Below, in pieces: positions 1 to 8,910 of a stretch of DNA of 54,770 nt. The DNA comes from Jutongia huaianensis (GTDB taxonomy: Bacteria; Bacillota; Clostridia; Lachnospirales; Lachnospiraceae). The position numbers were made by a program, and so were the translations under genes. How positions within the stretch are numbered: the stretch's first letter is position 1; the number at the start of each line of letters is the position of its first letter. Below the pieces are notes generated by a model that saw only the letters and a list, made by a program, of their open reading frames with translations, was not told the origin of the DNA and did no database searches. The stretch covers positions 1-54,770 of the forward strand of contig NZ_JACRSX010000019.1 of assembly GCF_014384985.1 (NCBI RefSeq), read 5' to 3'.

Positions 1-1515
1 ATCCGGTATTTCCTTAAATACCAAAACTGACGGAAATGCCATTACAGTATTATGTTTAAGATAGTCTATATGAAATATCAAAATATCAACATCTTCTTTT
101 TCATAATACTCATAACAGAAAATCCTGTTTAGATTTTTTATATACTCCTCTTTATTTCTATTATATTCTTCTTGTGCTGATGGTCTATTAAATAGATTAT
201 CAGTAATTAAAGGCATATTGGGCGTTTGTAAAGGATACCCCGTATATTCAACGACAACATCATTACTTTCAATTTGATAGGCATATTCCAAAAATCTCAT
301 TTTCAATATTTCTTCAATAATATTACTTTCCGGAATGGCTATATCCTTTATTTTGCAGACATGATTTTTCTTAATAATAATTTTCACATCAATGTCTTCA
401 TCAAACGTATTCCCTATATTAGCCACGGTTAAATCAACCAATCCTTGTTTATCTACCCTTTCAAAAAAGGTAATATATTCATAATAATCAACAATAGCCC
501 AGTACAATTCCTCTATAGAATCATATCGTTTTTTCTCTTCCTCACTACCTTCAAAAGTTGTACCACTACCTCCATAAAATGGAACCAGCGTGGATACCCT
601 TTTTTTAAGATTTCCAACATTCCAAAAAGAATCTTCGATTTCAATGTCATTCTCTTTGGCGAATTTACAAATGGTACTCTTCCATCTATCCGCAATATCT
701 GCATCCATTATTTTACCTTTCATAAAATCTGATTTTCCTAATAATTTATTCAAATCAGGGGTATTGATCAATAAAGGATTTTCCCTTTTTTCAATGTCCT
801 CTGTATTTTTCTTTTCTCTGGCATTCAGATATCCCTGCTGTAATAAAGCAATTTTTGAAATAATACTCTCTCTTTTATCCTTTACCAGTTTACACTCAGA
901 AAATCCAGAGTACTCCACAACTGCACATTTATCTTCTTCCAACGATGCTGCCTTAATTTTAAGAACGGGGCTTTCCTTTTTTTCAAATATCTTTTTCCTA
1001 CCTACCGCTAACGGTAAAAAATGCATTCCTAAATGATTCGTAAATAGCTGTCTCAGTTCATGTTCATCTTTTACTATAAAATAGATTCCTCTATCTCTGT
1101 ACTTTTCTTTAAAGGCCTGCACCTTTTTATATTGTTCCATATCTACATTAGACGGGTTTACAGGTGCATCAAGAAAATACATAAATACTTGTTTATTTGA
1201 AGATAACATTTCTTCAATTTCTTCTTCTGTTCCAGAGCCATATTTATCTGTCGGTGTACCAAATTTTGTCCAAAATATAGCTACTGCAGCATCGCATTCC
1301 CGAACAAATTGTTTATTCAACAATTCCTGCGGTTTGTCCCCTGATTGCGGATAACTATCTGTTGACCAATGCTTTGTTGCAATTTCCATATTATTAATAT
1401 TTCCATATACTCTATTAAAATTATCCACACACTCCCTAATAATATCGATAAATCCATTCACATCACCCGGACATGAAATTAGCAAATCGTATGCAGTAAT
1501 TCCTACTCTTGGCAT
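1..1515 (-). CDS. TIR/DUF4062-like N-terminal domain protein, partial (3' end outside window)
   Basis: The reading frame is open for 505 codons from an ATG at 1515 to the window edge, so the C-terminus is missing. An AGGAGG-type Shine-Dalgarno lies about 7 nt upstream. The first 120 residues contain ISCPGDV (14-20), a WSTDSYPQSGDKPQ stretch (50-63), DAAVAIFWTKFGTPTDKYG (75-93) and GSGTEEEIEE (93-102). This is the pattern of TIR-like or nucleoside-deoxyribosyltransferase-like folds, in which an acidic residue after an S/G-x-T turn is catalytic. I recall near-identical N-termini on bacterial proteins labelled DUF4062-like (memory, not checked). The rest, about 385 residues, is unrecognised and has no membrane segment. 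The gene is clearly more AT-rich than its neighbours, which suggests horizontal acquisition. A role as an NAD-consuming or signalling immune effector is inference only. Confidence 0.6.
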   Translation of the reverse strand, partial: MPRVGITAYDLLISCPGDVNGFIDIIRECVDNFNRVYGNINNMEIATKHWSTDSYPQSGDKPQELLNKQFVRECDAAVAIFWTKFGTPTDKYGSGTEEEIEEMLSSNKQVFMYFLDAPVNPSNVDMEQYKKVQAFKEKYRDRGIYFIVKDEHELRQLFTNHLGMHFLPLAVGRKKIFEKKESPVLKIKAASLEEDKCAVVEYSGFSECKLVKDKRESIISKIALLQQGYLNAREKKNTEDIEKRENPLLINTPDLNKLLGKSDFMKGKIMDADIADRWKSTICKFAKENDIEIEDSFWNVGNLKKRVSTLVPFYGGSGTTFEGSEEEKKRYDSIEELYWAIVDYYEYITFFERVDKQGLVDLTVANIGNTFDEDIDVKIIIKKNHVCKIKDIAIPESNIIEEILKMRFLEYAYQIESNDVVVEYTGYPLQTPNMPLITDNLFNRPSAQEEYNRNKEEYIKNLNRIFCYEYYEKEDVDILIFHIDYLKHNTVMAFPSVLVFKEIPD

Positions 1516-1727
1516 AAAACATTCCTCCTCTGTTACTCGCTAATATCAGTATTGTGATACCTACTTAATTACTTGAGTTTCTTTTGCGAAAAACTATCCT
1601 TTCGCCAAAATGTATATCTCCTGTTCTCCAAAGCCTATCCTCTGGGGTAAATCTCCACTTATATTATCACTCTACGGAAACAGAAACACACACCTATTTT
1701 TACTCCAAATTGGCAGAAACCTTTGAT
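1516..1727. other. Intergenic region between a divergent start and the rlmD 3' end
   Basis: This AT-rich spacer lies between the start of the TIR-like gene and the end of rlmD. It holds an imperfect inverted repeat, TTTTGCGAAA at 1582-1591 and TTTCGCCAAAA at 1600-1610 (one bulged base). The repeat lies about 65-95 nt upstream of the TIR-like gene's start, a possible operator. I see no clear rho-independent terminator for rlmD and no convincing -35/-10 pair. Confidence 0.3.
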
Positions 1728-3119
1728 TTATTGGGCTTTTCTCGACAGAAGGCAGACCGTCTCCACATGGCTGCTATGTCCAAACATATCGCACGCTCTG
1801 ACACGCTTTAATTCATACCCTTCCCCACACAAATATTTCAAATCCCTCGCCAGCGTCGCCGGATCACAGCTCACATACACGATCCGTTTCGGCTCCATCC
1901 GGACAACTGTACGAAGCAGCTTCTCATCACATCCCTTCCGGGGCGGATCCAGTGTAACCACATCCGCCCTGAGAGAGCCTCCGCTCTGCTCATACTGTTC
2001 CGGCACCACATCTTCTGCAGCTCCCACGAAAAACTCTGTGTTGGTAAATCCGTTACGGCTTGCATTTTCTCTGGCATCCTCAATCGCCTGTGGTACGATT
2101 TCCACTCCGCAGACCTTTGCTGCCTTTTGAGCCAGAAACAGGGAAATCGTACCAATGCCGCAATAGAGATCCCAGACAACTTCATTTCCCTTAAGATCTG
2201 CATATTCCAAAGCAGTTCCGTAGAGCTTCTGTGTCTGCTCCGGATTCACCTGATAAAAGGAAAGCGGAGAGATCCGATAGGTGATATTTCCTATTCTGTC
2301 CTCAATATAGGTCTGTCCATATATTGGGACAACCTTTTCTCCAAGAATACGGTTCGTTTTATCTTTATTGATATTGAGACAGATGCTTTTTATTTTATAT
2401 GTCGTTTCCACATCAGTTGCTTTTTTCAGCATCTCTACCAGCTTGTCCTGATGTGGCAGCTTATTTCCATTGATGATCAGACATACCATAACCTCGCCGG
2501 TATATTTTCCCACTCTGGTGAGAATATGACGGACCAGCCCTGTATGCTTCTTTTCTTCATAAACCGGGATATCATACTGCTTCATAAATGCAAGGATTGT
2601 CTCCAGGATCATATGATTACAAGGATGCTGAATGGCGCAGTCTGTATTTGGAATGATCGAGTGGGTTCTCCCCGCATAAAATCCGGCTACAGGATTTCCC
2701 TCTTTGTCATATCCCACAGGATATTGTGCCTTGTTGCGATAATGATATGGCTCGTCCATTCCCATGATCGGCTCCATGGGGATCTCCTCAAAGCCACCAA
2801 TTCTCTGAAGGCAGTCTCGAACCTTCTTTTCCTTCCATGCAAGCTGCTTTTCATAGCTGCAATGCTGGATCTGGCAGCCACCGCACTGACGGGCACAGTC
2901 ACACGCCGGCTCAACACGCCATGGTGAAGGTTTCATCACCTCCAGCAGACGTCCATAGCCAAATTTCTTTTTCGCCTTGATCACTTTTACACGGACAATA
3001 TCTCCCACAAGAGCATCTTTAACAAAGAGGGTATAACCCTCCTTATGGCCTATACCCTCTCCGTCCGTTCCCATATCATCTATTTCCAGAGAAAACTCCT
3101 GTCCCTTTCTAATCTCCAT
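1728..3119 (-). CDS. rlmD: 23S rRNA (uracil-C5)-methyltransferase, RlmD/TrmA family
   Basis: This is a 463-aa SAM-dependent RNA m5U methyltransferase. An N-terminal TRAM domain (about 1-60) is followed by a cysteine cluster (C73, C75, C79, C82, C87) for the 4Fe-4S cluster. The SAM-binding motif is DLYCGIGTISL, the substrate motif DPPRKGC and the catalytic nucleophile is in YVSCDPATLARD. These fit the RlmD/RlmCD/TrmA family. Which uridine is modified cannot be read from sequence; Firmicutes members often modify one or two sites in 23S rRNA. I chose the ATG at 3119 over an upstream in-frame start because AAAGGAG sits 6-7 nt before it and the upstream stretch overlaps yhaM. It begins one base after the yhaM stop codon, so the two are co-transcribed. 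Confidence 0.9.
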   Translation of the reverse strand: MEIRKGQEFSLEIDDMGTDGEGIGHKEGYTLFVKDALVGDIVRVKVIKAKKKFGYGRLLEVMKPSPWRVEPACDCARQCGGCQIQHCSYEKQLAWKEKKVRDCLQRIGGFEEIPMEPIMGMDEPYHYRNKAQYPVGYDKEGNPVAGFYAGRTHSIIPNTDCAIQHPCNHMILETILAFMKQYDIPVYEEKKHTGLVRHILTRVGKYTGEVMVCLIINGNKLPHQDKLVEMLKKATDVETTYKIKSICLNINKDKTNRILGEKVVPIYGQTYIEDRIGNITYRISPLSFYQVNPEQTQKLYGTALEYADLKGNEVVWDLYCGIGTISLFLAQKAAKVCGVEIVPQAIEDARENASRNGFTNTEFFVGAAEDVVPEQYEQSGGSLRADVVTLDPPRKGCDEKLLRTVVRMEPKRIVYVSCDPATLARDLKYLCGEGYELKRVRACDMFGHSSHVETVCLLSRKAQ

Positions 3120-3120
3120 C

Positions 3121-4095
3121 TCAGACTCCTTTATCCATTTTCTTTTTTTGCACATACCCGGAACTCTGGCGCACATTGGAATCTACATAACGGCTGAATC
3201 CAAGCCACTCTGTAGTCGGCTCTGCCTTATCATAGATTTCCGTGATGGTCTCCAGCTTGGCATCCGTATTGTCCGCAAAACTCAAAGCGATTGCCTCTGC
3301 CAGTGCCGGTTTTTTCGGAGATCCAAACTCCAGCTCTCCGTGATGAGACAAAATACAGTGGCGCAGTTCAGAAGCCAGAACCGTTGGAAACCCCGGGACC
3401 TCCTGAATCTTCTGTCCAATCTTCTCTGCCCCCATAAAGATGTGTCCCAAAAGCTGTCCATCGTCCGTATAATCGTTGGTTGGAAAGCTTGATATCTCAT
3501 ATACCTTTGCAAAATCATGGAAAATGGCTGCTGTCAGCAAAAGATCACGATCCAGTACCGGATAATTTGCCGCCATAAAGTCACACAATCTGGTGACTGC
3601 CAGTGTGTGCTGCAACAGGCCTCCGACAAATCCATGATGCACTGACTTAGCTGCCGAATGTACTTTAAACTCCTTGATAAATGCAGCATCCTTTAGAAAT
3701 GTATTCTCCGTGAGCTGCTTTAAATGCGGCTCCTTGATCGTTGCAATCATTTCACAAAGCTCACGGTACATCTCCTCAATATCATATTTTGAAGAAGGTA
3801 TGTACTCTGCCGGATCATATTCTCCCTCCTCTGCCTTACGCAGACGGCGGATATTGACCTGACGTGCCCCCTGAAAGGAGGTCACCATACCATCTGTCAT
3901 TACAAAATCCATGGCATCGAAATCAGCAATGCCGTTATTAAGCTCCCAGATCTTTGCATCGATCACACCTGTCTTATCCTGCAGGAGCAGAGAATAATAG
4001 GTTTTCCCTGCCTTTGTCTTTAAGATCTGCTTGCTCTTGCACAGATAAATACCTGTAAATTTGTCTCCTTCTTTATATTCATTAATGTAATACAT
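3121..4095 (-). CDS. yhaM: 3'-5' exoribonuclease YhaM family (OB-fold plus HD domain)
   Basis: The 324-aa protein has the length and layout of YhaM. An N-terminal OB-fold nucleic-acid-binding domain (about 1-90, with YYSLLLQDKTGVIDAKIW) precedes an HD-superfamily domain from about residue 155. Metal ligands are visible in HHGFVGGLLQHT, the doublet AAIFHDFAKV and LSHHGELEFGSP. YhaM-type enzymes degrade RNA and single-stranded DNA 3' to 5' in the cytoplasm and take part in mRNA turnover. It is the first gene of a two-gene operon with rlmD. Its upstream region carries a striking 13-bp periodic repeat, annotated separately. Confidence 0.88.
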   Translation of the reverse strand: MYYINEYKEGDKFTGIYLCKSKQILKTKAGKTYYSLLLQDKTGVIDAKIWELNNGIADFDAMDFVMTDGMVTSFQGARQVNIRRLRKAEEGEYDPAEYIPSSKYDIEEMYRELCEMIATIKEPHLKQLTENTFLKDAAFIKEFKVHSAAKSVHHGFVGGLLQHTLAVTRLCDFMAANYPVLDRDLLLTAAIFHDFAKVYEISSFPTNDYTDDGQLLGHIFMGAEKIGQKIQEVPGFPTVLASELRHCILSHHGELEFGSPKKPALAEAIALSFADNTDAKLETITEIYDKAEPTTEWLGFSRYVDSNVRQSSGYVQKKKMDKGV

Positions 4096-4138
4096 GTGTC
4101 TATAATCCCTTTCTGTCTCAATTCACAACTGCCCTGTC

Positions 4139-4185
4139 TTAGCAATACATAATTGCAATAGATTATTGCAATGCGTAATTGATTT
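4139..4185. repeat. 13-bp periodic ATTGCAAT repeats upstream of yhaM
   Basis: Two perfect copies of the palindrome ATTGCAAT lie at 4152-4159 and 4165-4172. A 6/8 match at 4139-4146 and a weaker one at 4178-4185 keep the same 13-bp period. They sit 45-90 bp upstream of the yhaM start. A palindromic unit repeated at constant spacing suggests a protein-binding array; function is inferred. Confidence 0.5.
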
Positions 4186-4240
4186 AAGTGTATCACAATC
4201 ATTCTTCACTCACAAGAGTACAGCGAAAAAAAACACAAAT

Positions 4241-4870
4241 TCACAAAATGCTCTGATAACATTTATTCAGCTTCATCAAAGCTTTTTTTTCAATGCGGGA
4301 TACATAAGATCTGGAAATGCCGTATAGCCGTGCCACTTCCTTCTGTGTTCTCTCCCCCTGACCATCCAGTCCATAACGCAGAGTCAAAATCTCCTTTTCC
4401 CGTTCCGTCAGGACCTCATTCATAAAACCCTTCAGCTTTTGCATATACTGTTCCCTTGTGATCCGCTCTGAAATATCCTCATCTTCATATTCAATAATAT
4501 CGATCAGACTGATCTCATTGCCCTCTTTGTCCGAACCAATGGAATCATACAGGTAAACATCTCTGGCTGTTTTTTTCCGGGCACGGAAATTCATCAGGAG
4601 TTCATTTTCAATACACCTGCTGGCATAACTTGCAAGCCGGATCTTTTTGGATTCATCAAAGGAATCCACGGCCTTGATCAGACCGATCGTACCGATTGAG
4701 ATCAGATCCTCCATATCTTTATCCAGAGCAGCATATTTTTTGGCAATATACGCCACCAGACGCAGATTCCTTTCAATCAGGGCATTCCTCGCTTCCTTAT
4801 CTCCTGCCCGGCATCTTCGCAAATACTCTTTTTCCTCTTTGGCGCTGGGAGGCTGTGGAAAAGACTGCAT
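4241..4870 (-). CDS. sigK: RNA polymerase sporulation sigma factor, SigK type, no pro-sequence
   Basis: The 209-aa sigma-70 family protein has region 2 (about 25-95, with LIERNLRLVAYIAKKY and EDLISIGTIGLIKAVDSFD) and region 4 (about 150-205, with LTEREKEILTLRYGL and an HTH in QKEVARLYGISRSYVSRIEK). Segments such as GSDKEGNEISLIDII are characteristic of SigK, the late mother-cell sigma factor. SigK in Bacillus is made with a pro-peptide of about 20 residues. Here the protein starts directly at MQSFPQPPS, and an in-frame TGA lies at 4886-4888, five codons upstream, so no pro-sequence can be encoded. AGAGGT about 8 nt upstream supports the ATG at 4870. The alternative, SigE, is less likely from the N-terminus. 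Confidence 0.85.
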   Translation of the reverse strand: MQSFPQPPSAKEEKEYLRRCRAGDKEARNALIERNLRLVAYIAKKYAALDKDMEDLISIGTIGLIKAVDSFDESKKIRLASYASRCIENELLMNFRARKKTARDVYLYDSIGSDKEGNEISLIDIIEYEDEDISERITREQYMQKLKGFMNEVLTEREKEILTLRYGLDGQGERTQKEVARLYGISRSYVSRIEKKALMKLNKCYQSIL

Positions 4871-4969
4871 AATGACATACCTCTTTCACGCTTTCCCTTT
4901 ATCCTATGCGCGAGGGAAGATGTCTGTGCTTTTCCTACCGGATCAAAACTTTTTCCCTTAAAGACATCC

Positions 4970-5629
4970 TCAATAATAGTCCTTGGGATAAAGTCTTTTA
5001 TTCATCCGCTCCCAGAACTTCCGTTTCTTCTCCGGCTCCGGCACCTCCACAATATATCTCTCGTATGCATTGATAATCGTCGTATCAAGATACTTGCTTA
5101 TCCTCGGCTGATTCCGGTTATAATTCATATGTACATGACCATGGAAAAAATACTCCGGCTTATAATGCTTCATGACCCACCGGAAACACCGAAAACCCTG
5201 ATGGGGCAGATCCTCCCCATCCCCAAGATCCTTCGCCGGGGCATGAGCCACCAGAATATCAAGACCGCCACGGATGCGGACCTTCCATTTTAACCGTGAC
5301 CACCGCTGATACATCTGGTGCTCTGTGTATTGATACTTCCGCATGGAATAACACATAGAGCCTCCCAGTCCGGCGATCCGGAGTCCCTTATAGACAAACA
5401 CCTCATCGTCAATACATACACAGCCATCCGGTGCTTTCCGGTCATAATGCACATCATGGTTTCCATGAACATAAAGAACCGGAACCGTAGTAAACGTCGC
5501 CAGAAACGACAGATACTCCGCCTTCAGATCTCCACAGGATATGATCAGATCAATGCCATCCAGCTTTTCTTTTTCAAAAAAATCCCATAAATATTTTGAC
5601 TCTTCATCAGCCAATAATAATATCTTCAT
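4970..5629 (-). CDS. Calcineurin-like metallophosphoesterase
   Basis: This 219-aa cytosolic protein shows the full set of metallophosphoesterase motifs. They are LLLADEE near the start, ISCGDLK (30-36), VHGNHDVHYD (about 54-63), LVAHAPAKD and FFHGHVHMNY near residue 165. Together these ligate two metal ions for hydrolysis of a phosphoester. There is no signal peptide or membrane segment. The substrate cannot be inferred from sequence. The gene starts 18 nt after the end of the BMP-domain gene, so the two are probably one operon. sigK follows after about 100 nt. Confidence 0.8.
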   Translation of the reverse strand: MKILLLADEESKYLWDFFEKEKLDGIDLIISCGDLKAEYLSFLATFTTVPVLYVHGNHDVHYDRKAPDGCVCIDDEVFVYKGLRIAGLGGSMCYSMRKYQYTEHQMYQRWSRLKWKVRIRGGLDILVAHAPAKDLGDGEDLPHQGFRCFRWVMKHYKPEYFFHGHVHMNYNRNQPRISKYLDTTIINAYERYIVEVPEPEKKRKFWERMNKRLYPKDYY

Positions 5630-5647
5630 GATTCTCTCCCCACCCCG

Positions 5648-7570
5648 CTATACCAATGATCTCTCCTGATCACTCAGCGTCTGTTTCAAGCCCCTGAGAC
5701 GCACCAGATCCTTTGCATGGTCGCTGAGCTGGTCAATGGTAGGAATCTCTCCCACTATGCCTTCGATCAGCCAATCCATCATCATAACATCCTCCGGTGC
5801 CAGTGTTTCGTTTTCCCCACACCGCAGATTATGCTCCGTATCATATAATATACCGGAAAATACCGGAAAGCTTCCATTGGCAATAGAGCCCTTCAGGAAA
5901 TTGATCAGCCTCTTTGTATTGTCCGGAACACTGCTGCCCAGAATCACATCCAGTACATTTGCCGATAATCCCCACCAATAATTTAATGCCTTGGGTTCTT
6001 TGGTTGTGTCGGTTTTCCAGGACCCCCGCATAATACTGTTGATCAGCTCCTCATAGAAAGCACCCCATTGATATACGGTGGTCGCAATGTTTTTTGTGCC
6101 CTTGTCCGATAAATGGTACAGTCCCAGTGCGCGATCCTCCTTGGTTGGAGAAATCATATTCTGGGAAGAGATCATCGAGATCCCGTGCTGTAAAAAATAC
6201 TCATCGGAACGACAATTCTCCATAGTAGACCACTGCAGATGGACCCTTGCTCTCGGATTAATGATCCTTGCCCCCAAAGCAAAAGCATTGATTCCCGGTA
6301 TCACGCCATAGATTGGATAATCCGCCAGATAACCTATGTCGTCCTTCTCACTGAGACTGGCCGCCAGCATTCCCAGCAGAAGCTTCCCTTCATATATACG
6401 GATTCCGTATGTCCGGATGGACGCGTGCGGGGAATTCAGCGAACAGTTCAGTATCTTTGTATTCGGGTATAATGGAGCAACCTTAATACAGGCCCGCACA
6501 AACATTGGCGCGATCGCAAAGATAATGTCATACCCCTCCTCACAGAGCTTCCGCAGTATCTCTTCGTCATCCTCATAAGGCGTTGCAATAAATGCTTTCG
6601 CATCGATATCCCCGTGAAAAGCGTCAATAATATGCTTTCTTCCCATTTCCTGGCCATAGATCCAGTCCGATTCTGACGGCTTGACATCATATACAAAGGC
6701 TACCTTGTGTACCTTCGGCGACTGCATTTTTTTGATCATAGAAGTCTCTGTATTTGGAACCGTCAGCAGCTCTACCGGCTCCTCCTCACCAAGCGTTTTA
6801 ATTTCCGTCCAGATTTTGGACAGATCCTTTTTGATCTCACTTGTCAGCTTGTCTCCGGACTCACTGTACGGATAAAGGGACAGATAGAATAAAAGAGCAT
6901 CATCATCTGTGATTCCTTTGATCTCGTTGCCCCCCATAGCTTTATAAGCTCCGTAGAACGCCACATGAAAGGAAGAGAAGTTCATGCGGTCATCCTCCGT
7001 CCACTGTTCATCCGCACCTTTTCCAACATATTGGCACAGCTTCTGATAACTTCCCTTCTCACTGAATACCACATAATTGATCTTTGTATTTTTGTAAAAG
7101 TCCATAAATTCGTAATATATCTGTATATTTTTGTCCTCCGTCAGACGGGGAACCTTACGGATCACTTCTGCCGGAATCGTAGGGGATCCCACGTATTTTA
7201 ATACGCTGGTACGCTTATTGCCCTCGATCACATAATATTTATTTAAAAACTCATATACCTTGATCGGCGTATGAATTCCTTCCTGAATCTGTGCATCATA
7301 CAGCAGTGACCATTTCACCGAAAATTCACTTCCATAATTCAGAAGAGGCATAAAATTGTAAGCAAATGCCTGCGTTCTTCCAGCAGAAGAAGTACCGATC
7401 ACCTGCTTGGCAGGAATATTGATGGTTCCCAGATTTTCTTCCCGTTCAATATGCACATGGGATAATATCTCATCCAATACAGGAAGATATGGATAACTGC
7501 CCTGTAATGTCTTGCTTTTATAAGCCTTCAACGCCAGCTTCTGTGCTTTCAAATAATCATCATATGCCAT
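5648..7570 (-). CDS. ParB-like domain fused to a BMP-type ligand-binding domain, cytosolic
   Basis: The 640-aa product starts at the ATG at 7570, behind AAAGGGG; an earlier in-frame start has no such signal. Residues 1-130 contain EGNKRTSV (116-123), the signature of ParB/sulfiredoxin-like folds. Residues about 287-560 resemble the BMP/Med family of periplasmic-type binding proteins, with KVAFVYDVKPSESDW, IFAIAPMF, IGYLADYPIYGVIPGIN and a late WGLSANVLDV. BMP proteins usually bind nucleosides for ABC import, but they are lipoproteins. This one has no signal peptide or lipobox and no ABC permease nearby, so it is probably an intracellular sensor. It heads an operon with the metallophosphoesterase. 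What it binds is unknown. Confidence 0.7.
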   Translation of the reverse strand: MAYDDYLKAQKLALKAYKSKTLQGSYPYLPVLDEILSHVHIEREENLGTINIPAKQVIGTSSAGRTQAFAYNFMPLLNYGSEFSVKWSLLYDAQIQEGIHTPIKVYEFLNKYYVIEGNKRTSVLKYVGSPTIPAEVIRKVPRLTEDKNIQIYYEFMDFYKNTKINYVVFSEKGSYQKLCQYVGKGADEQWTEDDRMNFSSFHVAFYGAYKAMGGNEIKGITDDDALLFYLSLYPYSESGDKLTSEIKKDLSKIWTEIKTLGEEEPVELLTVPNTETSMIKKMQSPKVHKVAFVYDVKPSESDWIYGQEMGRKHIIDAFHGDIDAKAFIATPYEDDEEILRKLCEEGYDIIFAIAPMFVRACIKVAPLYPNTKILNCSLNSPHASIRTYGIRIYEGKLLLGMLAASLSEKDDIGYLADYPIYGVIPGINAFALGARIINPRARVHLQWSTMENCRSDEYFLQHGISMISSQNMISPTKEDRALGLYHLSDKGTKNIATTVYQWGAFYEELINSIMRGSWKTDTTKEPKALNYWWGLSANVLDVILGSSVPDNTKRLINFLKGSIANGSFPVFSGILYDTEHNLRCGENETLAPEDVMMMDWLIEGIVGEIPTIDQLSDHAKDLVRLRGLKQTLSDQERSLV

Positions 7571-7653
7571 AGGATATACCCCTTTCCAATATATTTGACA
7601 AAATATCAATCTTCATTTCTAACATTGCTTATATTTTACAATAATTATACCCA

Positions 7654-7697
7654 TAAAAACAAGAACTCCTGCAAAAAAAGCAGAAGTTCCTGTTTTA
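7654..7697 (-). terminator. Rho-independent terminator of the ABC-2 exporter operon
   Basis: On the minus strand a stem of about 15 bp (AACAGGAACTTCTGC pairing with GCAGGAGTTCTTGTT) encloses a T7 loop and runs into a T-tract. It lies about 55 bp past the last exporter gene. Confidence 0.8.
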
Positions 7698-7749
7698 AAT
7701 TCATCTATTACCGGCACTGTACCACCGATCTGTTTATATTTTCAGAAGG

Positions 7750-8910
7750 TCACTGGCGTGAGCTGCGCCTTGCAGATACAATTACCAGCGTTACAGCAAA
7801 CAGGACAAGTGCATAACCCACAGATACTATCGATTGAATCAATACATCCCATACAAAGCTCTGTGTTGCATTTTTCATGGCTCCGATCATCTCGTTATTC
7901 ACAACATACCAGTATGTCGGAAAAAGCTTTGCCACCCTCATAACACCGTCTCCAAAAAATTGTCTCGGAACAAATACACCACCCAGAAAACAAAGCACCA
8001 GACTGGTTACATTTACCACGCCATTTACCGCATCGCCGTTTTTCACGGTCATGCCGGTAAAAAAGCCAAGGCTGATACCAAACAAAAGCATCGTAAAAAT
8101 GTTGACCGCAAACCATGGAAGTCTTGCATCTGTCAGTATGTTTCCTCCTGATATAATCACCGCCGCCACCATCACAAACAGATACAGGCAAAGACCATAT
8201 ACCAGTATTGCTGCCGTCAGTCCCATTACCCGCTTTTTCATTGGCAGGGCACCACACTCCGTTCTCTCCCGGACCTCCTTCCCATTGATCCGCAGAAGTA
8301 CCAGACCAATTCCTGATACGCCTGCCGCAATAAACAGATATGGCACATACAAAAAGAAACGGGTACTCATATCTCCCTGATTTTTATTGACAAAAGACGC
8401 CATATGCACCTTCGTTTCCTTCTGCTGCAGCTTCATCAGCTGCTGTTGTGCCGCATCTGTATCAACTCCGTTTTTTACCAGAGCTGCCATTTTCTGCAGA
8501 TACATCTGCAGTGCCGCCTCAAAATACGCCGAATCGAAATATCCGGGCACCTTCATACAGGAAAGCTCCGGTATCTCTCCCTTGGCAAGCGTCCTTCCTG
8601 CTCCCTCCGGGATCACCAGCACATAATCAAATCTTCTCCAATACAACGCATCTGTAATTTTATCCTGATCCATTTTCATTTTGGTCACCTGATCATGGGT
8701 TCCAAAATACTCCCTTATCTGATCTGCCATCGCACCATCATCTTCGTCCACAATAGCAATGTCAAGACTGTCCTGTTGAAAGGAGGACTCTCTTCCCCCT
8801 CCATTCACCTTCGCCATGATCAGTGACATAGACATAAAAACCGCAAAGAAGATAAAGACAGTTCCTTTGTATTTATTTAATATCAGAAAAAATGACTTAA
8901 ATACTCTCAT
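7750..8910 (-). CDS. ABC-2 type exporter permease (second permease, LnrN-like position)
   Basis: The 386-aa membrane protein has the ABC-2 layout. One N-terminal transmembrane helix (about 12-32, GTVFIFFAVFMSMSLIMA) is followed by a large extracytoplasmic domain to about residue 185. Five further hydrophobic segments end at LVLFAVTLVIV. The start at 8910 is preceded by GGAGGGTA and overlaps the upstream permease gene by 14 nt, indicating translational coupling. With the other permease and the ATPase it forms a three-gene exporter beside a NarL-type two-component system. That layout matches Bacillus LnrLMN (linearmycin efflux). The substrate here is unproven; amphipathic antimicrobials are the best guess. 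Confidence 0.8.
   Translation of the reverse strand: MRVFKSFFLILNKYKGTVFIFFAVFMSMSLIMAKVNGGGRESSFQQDSLDIAIVDEDDGAMADQIREYFGTHDQVTKMKMDQDKITDALYWRRFDYVLVIPEGAGRTLAKGEIPELSCMKVPGYFDSAYFEAALQMYLQKMAALVKNGVDTDAAQQQLMKLQQKETKVHMASFVNKNQGDMSTRFFLYVPYLFIAAGVSGIGLVLLRINGKEVRERTECGALPMKKRVMGLTAAILVYGLCLYLFVMVAAVIISGGNILTDARLPWFAVNIFTMLLFGISLGFFTGMTVKNGDAVNGVVNVTSLVLCFLGGVFVPRQFFGDGVMRVAKLFPTYWYVVNNEMIGAMKNATQSFVWDVLIQSIVSVGYALVLFAVTLVIVSARRSSRQ

Noticed and set aside
4870..4970. SigE-type promoter upstream of sigK
   Set aside because: The short ATA and CATA-like elements seen are not at the right spacing to claim a sporulation promoter.
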